Assembly: GCF_003286085.1 (NCBI RefSeq)
Contig: NW_020825298.1
Coordinates: 8,122,001 to 8,186,000, forward strand
Source: Drosophila persimilis
Lineage: Eukaryota > Arthropoda > Insecta > Diptera > Drosophilidae
DNA length: 64,000 bases
Direction of reading: 5' to 3'
Shown here: in pieces, positions 58,701 to 64,000 of the stretch
Numbering within the stretch: the stretch's first letter is position 1
Layout of the letters: each line of letters begins with the position of its first letter
Translations under genes and position numbers: made by a program
Notes under the pieces: generated by a model
What the model saw: the letters and a program-made list of their open reading frames with translations, nothing else
Database searches by the model: none
What the model was told of the DNA's origin: nothing

Positions 58701-60781
58701 AACAAGCCACCAATTAGCTTCCAACTTACCCGAAAAAGAATTATGGGTGCGCAACCAAACCAAGCCAAAAAGAGCTCTGCGGCTCATAAAATCTGTGTAG
58801 AACGAGAAACAAAATTTGGTAAAAGAAAAAAAAAAACAAAAGTATTCCCAAATGTTGGCTAAATGCTGCGCTCTGTGTGATCTACCGTATGCCGCCTGCC
58901 GCCTGGGATGGGAGATCTTAATTAAAACTTGATGCCGATAAATACGGCCAATAAAACTGCCATTAAAGACCGACTCGTATCGGTCCACCGAAAGTGAGAG
59001 TACTGGCTTTTGGGCTCCAATCAAAACGGAATGAAATGGTCTTGGTCTTGATTTGTGCCTGGCTTTTCGGTACGTTTCATGATTGGCTTTTTTTTTTATG
59101 GGCCCAAATGTGCAATCTGTAGGTGTTAACTGAAGTTTAAAGCTGCATTCGGCTCGTTCGGGTTTTCAATTTCAAGTTGGCTTAATTTTTGGCTCGTTTT
59201 TGGTAGCTAAAGCGGTACAGGATGGGCAAAATGGTAGAGTAAAAGTAAGGATTATGAGAAAAAGTGACTAGTAGAGGAAGTTCTGCAGTCCCCATTTTAG
59301 AGAGCTCTTTTAGAGGTACCTATGTGTGGTAGGAGTGTGTCCCTTCCCCCCCAAAACCCACTAGTTCATCACTTGAGTGGCTCTGATCCTCCATGTGTAA
59401 TCATTTGCCCATTTAGTGCCACTTCCCTGCGCCGACAAGTACTTAATGCAAAAGTTTTGTTCCAATATTTACAAATGTTTTGCGTTGTAATAAATAAATG
59501 AAGTACAGCCAGCACGCAAATGACACACACACACACACACACACACACAGAGCGGAGTATCTGTGTGTATATATCAGTAGATAGATGGATATATATTTAA
59601 GTTGAAGTGCCAAAAGCGAGCTTTGATTTGGGCTTTGGGGGCGGAAAACTGGTACGAGTTTTCCGTTTCGTTTTCCCCGTTACACCTCGCCAGTGCAGTG
59701 GGTGGGAGAGGGATTCCCCCCCCCCCCCACCGTATATGTGTGATTTATTGAATTTTACATGAGGGGAGAGCAGAGAGAGGAGAGAGACCCACGGCCCGAA
59801 TGATGGAAAGGAAGCTATGTCCGCAATGTCTGCGTGTCTGTCCACGCTCGCCCTGGCTTTTGGCCGATTTATCTGATGTCGAACATGCACACAGTCTCCC
59901 CCTACCCCTCCCCCCTCTCCCCTCTCTCCTCTGGCTGCCTTAGCCCCGACTATTGTTGTAAGCCAAACAAACGCCCACACTTCAAAAGCAGGCAGCCAGC
60001 CAGGATGGCAGTGGGACTGCGACTCTGGACTGTCCTGACTGTATCGTCCAACTCTTCCATGACGATGACAAAAAAAAAAGAAAGAATGAAGGGAAATCGT
60101 TGCCGCCTCTTGTCGACATCGCTCCACCCACCCCCACACACCCCCACACACACACACACGCAGAAACACACGCCCCTTGCGATAAGGATCGCGGCAGCAA
60201 AGCTCTGCAAGGACACAGGGACACACTCATTGGCCACAGCTGTTCCTGGCCCAAGCCCAGATCTCTTATCATCTCCGAGCATATTAAATATTGAACATCA
60301 TTTGACTAATTGACGCCCGTGGAGTCGCGGGGGCGGTACCCCCAGTTGGCCAACAAACAAAGGCGTCTCGGGGCGTGTGAACTGCCGCACATGACTCCGA
60401 CTCCGACTCCGATTCCGATTCCGGCTCTGATTGAGAACGGCGATTGGGAAGCAGCTATCAAAGCAAAGCAAGGCCCTCAAAATGTCACAATGCTAATTTC
60501 ATTTGCTGATGACAGTTAGTCAGATAAGAAAGAAGGCCGGGAAGGAGAGGGACCCCCCAAGGAACCCCTGCCATTTCCTCTTTGACTAATTTTATGCATA
60601 ATTTTGTTGTACCTTCGATTGCAGGTTGGACGATCATCTGGTGGGCGCCCATCACTTCAAGCAGGACGAATTCCCATGCAAACTCTGTGCCCAGCGCTTC
60701 AGCCATCGTCCTTTGTTGATCAAACACGAGGCGATATCCCACAATAATATACGGAAATATTCCTGCGAGAATTGTAGCAAG
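46735..60781 (+). CDS. ham: hamlet, PRDM-family zinc-finger transcription factor (first 406 residues; continues past right edge)
   Basis: Coding exons: 46735-46762, 48715-49238, 53340-53477, 53602-53827, 58377-58521, 60625-60781; every junction is GT-AG and phases agree (1, 0, 0, 1, 2, 0). The 28-nt first exon (MLFDRYVIS plus G) is proposed because it follows an initiator/DPE promoter and ends in the phase exon 2 needs; its GTTGGT donor is only fair. Residues 11-142: His run, then His/Gln/Pro-rich sequence. About 143-265: the PR/SET domain ([44 protein letters not shown]). Then 14 alanines, an acidic stretch, and C2H2 fingers: C342/C345/H358/H363, C372/C375/H388/H393, and the first pair of a third, C401/C404. 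The domain order is that of PRDM3/PRDM16-like proteins; in D. melanogaster hamlet acts in neurons of external sense organs, dendrite choice and olfactory neuron diversity. The remaining fingers lie outside. Confidence 0.9.
46763..48714 (+). other. ham intron 1
   Basis: About 2 kb. The donor CAG/GTTGGT is weak; the acceptor CTCTCCCCGCACAG is good. It holds a GGTTGTC heptamer run at 47690-47740 and nothing else I recognise. Confidence 0.6.
49239..53339 (+). other. ham intron 2
   Basis: About 4.1 kb with donor AAG/GTGAGT and acceptor GATGCAG. CA repeat at 51601-51625, CTCCT runs near 50388-50408 and 51528-51548, AT-rich at 52000-52340. A palindrome, CCGCCACAGATGGCGG, lies at 53220-53235. No nested gene recognised. 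Confidence 0.6.
51601..51625 (+). repeat. CA microsatellite in ham intron 2
   Basis: Twelve perfect CA units, with a second shorter tract just downstream. Confidence 0.85.
54296..54336 (+). repeat. CACTGC hexanucleotide repeat
   Basis: About six units of CACTGC/CACTGT in ham intron 4. Confidence 0.8.
58094..58290 (+). other. Candidate alternative first exon of ham without the PR domain
   Basis: TCAGTG initiator-like site at 58094-58099, then about 190 bases of leader-like sequence (AACGCGAAACCGAACGG, CATAAAAAAAGTG) ending near AGATCGT/GTGAGT, a good donor just above the exon at 58377. No DPE at the required spacing. A promoter here would make transcripts lacking the PR-domain exons and keeping the zinc fingers. 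Weak evidence. Confidence 0.25.
58522..60624 (+). other. ham intron 5
   Basis: About 2.1 kb, donor CG/GTGAGT and acceptor TTCGATTGCAG. It splits the first zinc finger between its Cys and His pairs. CA repeats at 59523-59549 and around 60131-60160, C run at 59717-59729. No nested gene recognised. Confidence 0.65.
59523..59549 (+). repeat. CA microsatellite in ham intron 5
   Basis: Thirteen perfect CA units. Confidence 0.85.
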
Positions 60782-63700
60782 GTAAGTGCTGTTTTTCCAC
60801 TCTCCCAGATTCAGGAGAAATCTGTCTATTTTGGGGATCAAAAGAGTAGATAAATACCCTCAACCATCACTTGTCTCTGCAGAACTAGATGAACGAGGAA
60901 GCCAGCTTAAGATAACCAAAAATTCTAACAATTTTATAGATCAAAGATCAAAGATCTACAAAGGTATTGTTTGGGGATAGATCACTGGCTACTGGGATCG
61001 GCAACCTTCGGCGTTCGGTGTTCGGTGTTCGGTCTTCTTGTGGCTCATGCCATGACGATATCGGCCAGTCATTAATTATTGTATCAGCTCTGGTGGCTGG
61101 AAAACATAAAAAGACTTTTGATTTCTAGCAGATCAATAGCCGGAGGCGCTTCAACGGCTGCCGCCGCCGTCGCCGCTAACTTGGCTTTTAAGAAACCGTT
61201 TGGAGAGTGTCCAAACCCGACTCTTAGAGCCGCACGCGCTGGCCGGCTTACTTGCAATACGAAATCAGGGCGTGTACTCATCCAAAACACTTAAGACCTC
61301 TCCATGGTAATGAAGAAACTTTGTTAACCCCTCTCTCAATCGACTCGCCGATCCCCGGTGCCCGATCTCCGATCTACATCGAAATTGAGGCTGAAGCTCT
61401 TTTATTGTGTTCATCTTCGTTGGGCTGCATTTGAATGCCAAAGCGAAATTAAAGGGCCCGGACTTGAGGCAGCCATCCATCCATCCATCTATCCAGCCAG
61501 CCATCCGTCCAATCATCCGACCATCCATCCATCGAATCGAATCGTTTCATGCGTCGCACTTCGTCATTGTCATCGAAGACGACGACGACTCCGGCTTCGA
61601 CATCTTCCAAAGATGTTTTAATGGCATGTTGATTACAATCTTGTGGTCGCATTGCTCAGCCATAGAAACAGCTCCAGCTCCAGCTTCAGCTTCAGATTGG
61701 GGCCTTTTCTTTTGGCTTTTCCCTTTTTTTTTTTTACATTTCCAAATCGAACGGTATTTCAATCGCTGCAATGTCTTTGCCCCAACTCCTCCCCTCCCAT
61801 TCGAGGGGGAGGGGGCATTACAGTTAGTTTACTTAGCGCTCAGTAATTGTTTCGGTGGCATGTAAGTAGCACGCATTGTGGTGGGGTCCCCCTTCTGCCT
61901 CTACCCTGGCAGCAGCACTACTCCTACATGGACATAAACGGGAGCCACTCGGCCTAAACAAATGATGATCGATCTTTACGGTAAAAGGGCATACTCGTAC
62001 TTTCGCTGGGGTCCGTAACTCCGAATCCGGCACTCTCTTCTCGGCCATCGTCTGACAGCCCGCCCAAAAACGGGGTCTGCAGCTGTCAGCTTTGTTTGTT
62101 TTAAGCAGCAAGCTTAAAGCGTTTCAAAAGGGATTTGCCATGGATCTACAAGGTTTTTGTTGTCGGGCCTTAGCCTCAGCCCCAACCAGCCAGCCGTGTG
62201 ATGAGGCAGTTGATCTGTGACTCTGGGTTTGAGCGAGGAAATGTATTGTAGGAATTCTAGAGAAAGACCTGATCTATAGGAGGGTAATCGTTACTGGGGA
62301 ATGTCCTACTATAGTACAAACATTCAGTCCATTCCTGCAGCTCAGTTCTGCCCAACTTCTGCAACTCTAGCCGGAAATTGCACCTCTTCTTCAGGGACTT
62401 TTCCTTAGAAAACCTTAGTATTTCCTTGGGTCTCTTCCACTAAATGAAAACCCATCTTTAGGCATTAATTATGCTGCCCATATGTACCTACCTTTGCCCA
62501 TGGCAGACTCTATCCAGTAGTCGTAACTCCATTAGGCTACCAGAGTGATCGCATCTTCAGGCATTACCCCCACTGGAAACGCCCTAAATGACCCCACGTA
62601 CGCTCCCAAGAGAGCTGGTCGTGGCCCCAGTCCATACTCCGAGACACTCTCCGAGACAATCGCATTCCACAACAACAACCGCCTGGCTCAGATCTCGTCT
62701 TGAGTGCGAGTACGTACTACTCTCGGCGTACTCCTCCTGCGACCCCGGATCGTTGCTGGGGCTGCTGCTGCTGCTGCTGCTGCCCGAATGCCAAAACACC
62801 TACACCTATCCCACCGGGGGCTTCGACTGCTTTTCATCTCTAAGTTGTGGCTCCAACGTTGTAGTTGTAGTTGTAGTCGTCGTCGTCGCTGTCGCTGTCG
62901 TTGTCGTTGTCTTTTGTGGCGCTTTTCGCCTTTTTGGAGAGTAGTTGAATCTAATCCATTTGATGTAGTTATAGCACGAGCTATTCTTGTATGTCGCCGC
63001 AGCATCGGCAGCAGCAGCCTCTCTATCTCCCTGACCCTCTCTCTCCTCCGTCGTCTCTCTCTCTGGCTGTCTTTTGTGTGGCTCAGTACCCGTACCCATT
63101 CCCGTCCACGGTCCCCGTCTCTCCACTCTCGCATCCAGTTCGGGGAGTCATAACCATAGACAAAAAAGGCTGCCTCGATCATCGTTTGATATGAATTCGT
63201 AGCGCATTATGACAGCATGATTAGGCATAACAGTTTCGTAAAAAGGCAGCTCCAGAGCGCGGGTGGAGGCGGCTGCTGACCGAAATCAAGTTTGAAGTGG
63301 GTAAAAAATAAAAGAAAAACAACAAAAACTGGATGCCTGGGCTGCCTGCCACAAAGCTCCCTCGGGCCCCGCATCCTCGTCTTCTTTGGTCCGATCTGTC
63401 ATTGCGTTTTCCCCCCTGTCCCTCATCCAGCCATCCAGCAGTGGAAAATATGTACTTGGGGTTGGGTTCAATATTTTCGGCTATAATCTAGGGCTGGTCG
63501 AAAAGTCACGGATTTGTGTGGGCGTGTGCGTGTCACTGGAGGAGCAAGTGTCACTGTTTCTGATACTCGAGGAATCCAAATAGTTATCTGAATATTTCTG
63601 GGATAGCTCAAGGCTAAGGAAATTCTATCAGAATGATCTTAAAAGTCACCAGTTATCACTAGGGGGACTATCCATCGAATTCTATTTCCTCAGATCTTTG

Positions 63701-64000
63701 AATAGGGGCTAGTAGGTTAAAAATTATCCATAACCAAAAGATATAGCTTCCATAGTCACTGTTTTCATTACCACTTCTAAGCACTATCCAACACTCCACC
63801 CCATTGCCATAGTTATCCAACACTAAACAGTGTTGGACGTGGCCACAGAATACGTTTGCCTTTTCTCCATCCCTGAGTCGCATTCGCTAGGGGCTTCAGG
63901 GGTTTAGATGGGCTCGACCTGGCCGGGCAATGACAATTGTAGCAATTGATGTTAATAATTGACGAAGGTGTTTGGCTGCTGCTGCCGCTGCCGCTGCCAG
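60782..64000 (+). other. ham intron 6 (continues past right edge)
   Basis: At least 3.2 kb with donor AAG/GTAAGT. No exon completing the third zinc finger (its His pair) was found before the edge. Contains a CCAT-rich stretch at 61475-61540, a GTAGTT/GTCGTC run at 62860-62912 and CT-rich sequence near 63020-63075. Open frames on both strands at 62580-63180 follow these repeats. Confidence 0.55.

Noticed and set aside
1..64000. CRISPR arrays, tRNA or rRNA genes
   Set aside because: The tandem repeats here are microsatellites or short-unit minisatellites without spacers, and no cloverleaf or rRNA-like sequence was recognised.

Overview
The window looks like Drosophila nuclear DNA, most likely from the obscura group (D. 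pseudoobscura or a close relative). Reasons: short 49-77 bp GT-AG introns in compact genes, very large introns in a developmental regulator, Drosophila core-promoter motifs (initiator plus DPE), dense CA/GA/CT microsatellites, and an interspersed repeat of the DINE-1/Helitron-like kind common in this group. The species is inferred; the gene content is read from the sequence. About nine tenths of the window is non-coding.

Left end (1-4.5 kb): two minus-strand UDP-glycosyltransferase genes in tandem. The first runs off the left edge and shows only its N-terminal half. The second is complete: five exons, 523 residues, with signal peptide, UGT signature and C-terminal membrane anchor. By similarity and position beside hamlet they probably belong to the Ugt36-type cluster.

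10.8-14 kb: two small divergently transcribed loci, A (minus) and B (plus), that are paralogous and share an unusual layout. Each has an upstream small ORF (48 and 50 codons) split by one 68-69 bp intron at the same place and phase, then a second ORF (88 and 78 codons) starting 57-67 nt after the first stop. Both proteins of A resemble the corresponding proteins of B, so the bicistronic layout predates the duplication. This is the most interesting item in the window.

14-46 kb: a long gene-poor stretch, probably regulatory DNA of the next gene. It holds an obscura-type interspersed repeat (16.0-17.2 kb), a 1.5 kb foldback element with about 700 bp arms (22.3-23.8 kb), an 11-bp minisatellite (27.5 kb), many microsatellites, a well-formed initiator/DPE promoter at 29.6 kb, a DRE/motif-7 cluster near 37.0 kb and a TATA/splice-donor candidate exon at 41.3-41.7 kb.

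46.5-64 kb: the 5' part of hamlet (ham), a PRDM-family zinc-finger transcription factor on the plus strand. Six coding exons are visible, from a 28-nt first coding exon behind an initiator/DPE promoter, through histidine/glutamine-rich sequence and the PR/SET domain, to two complete C2H2 fingers and the start of a third. The rest of the gene lies beyond the right edge.
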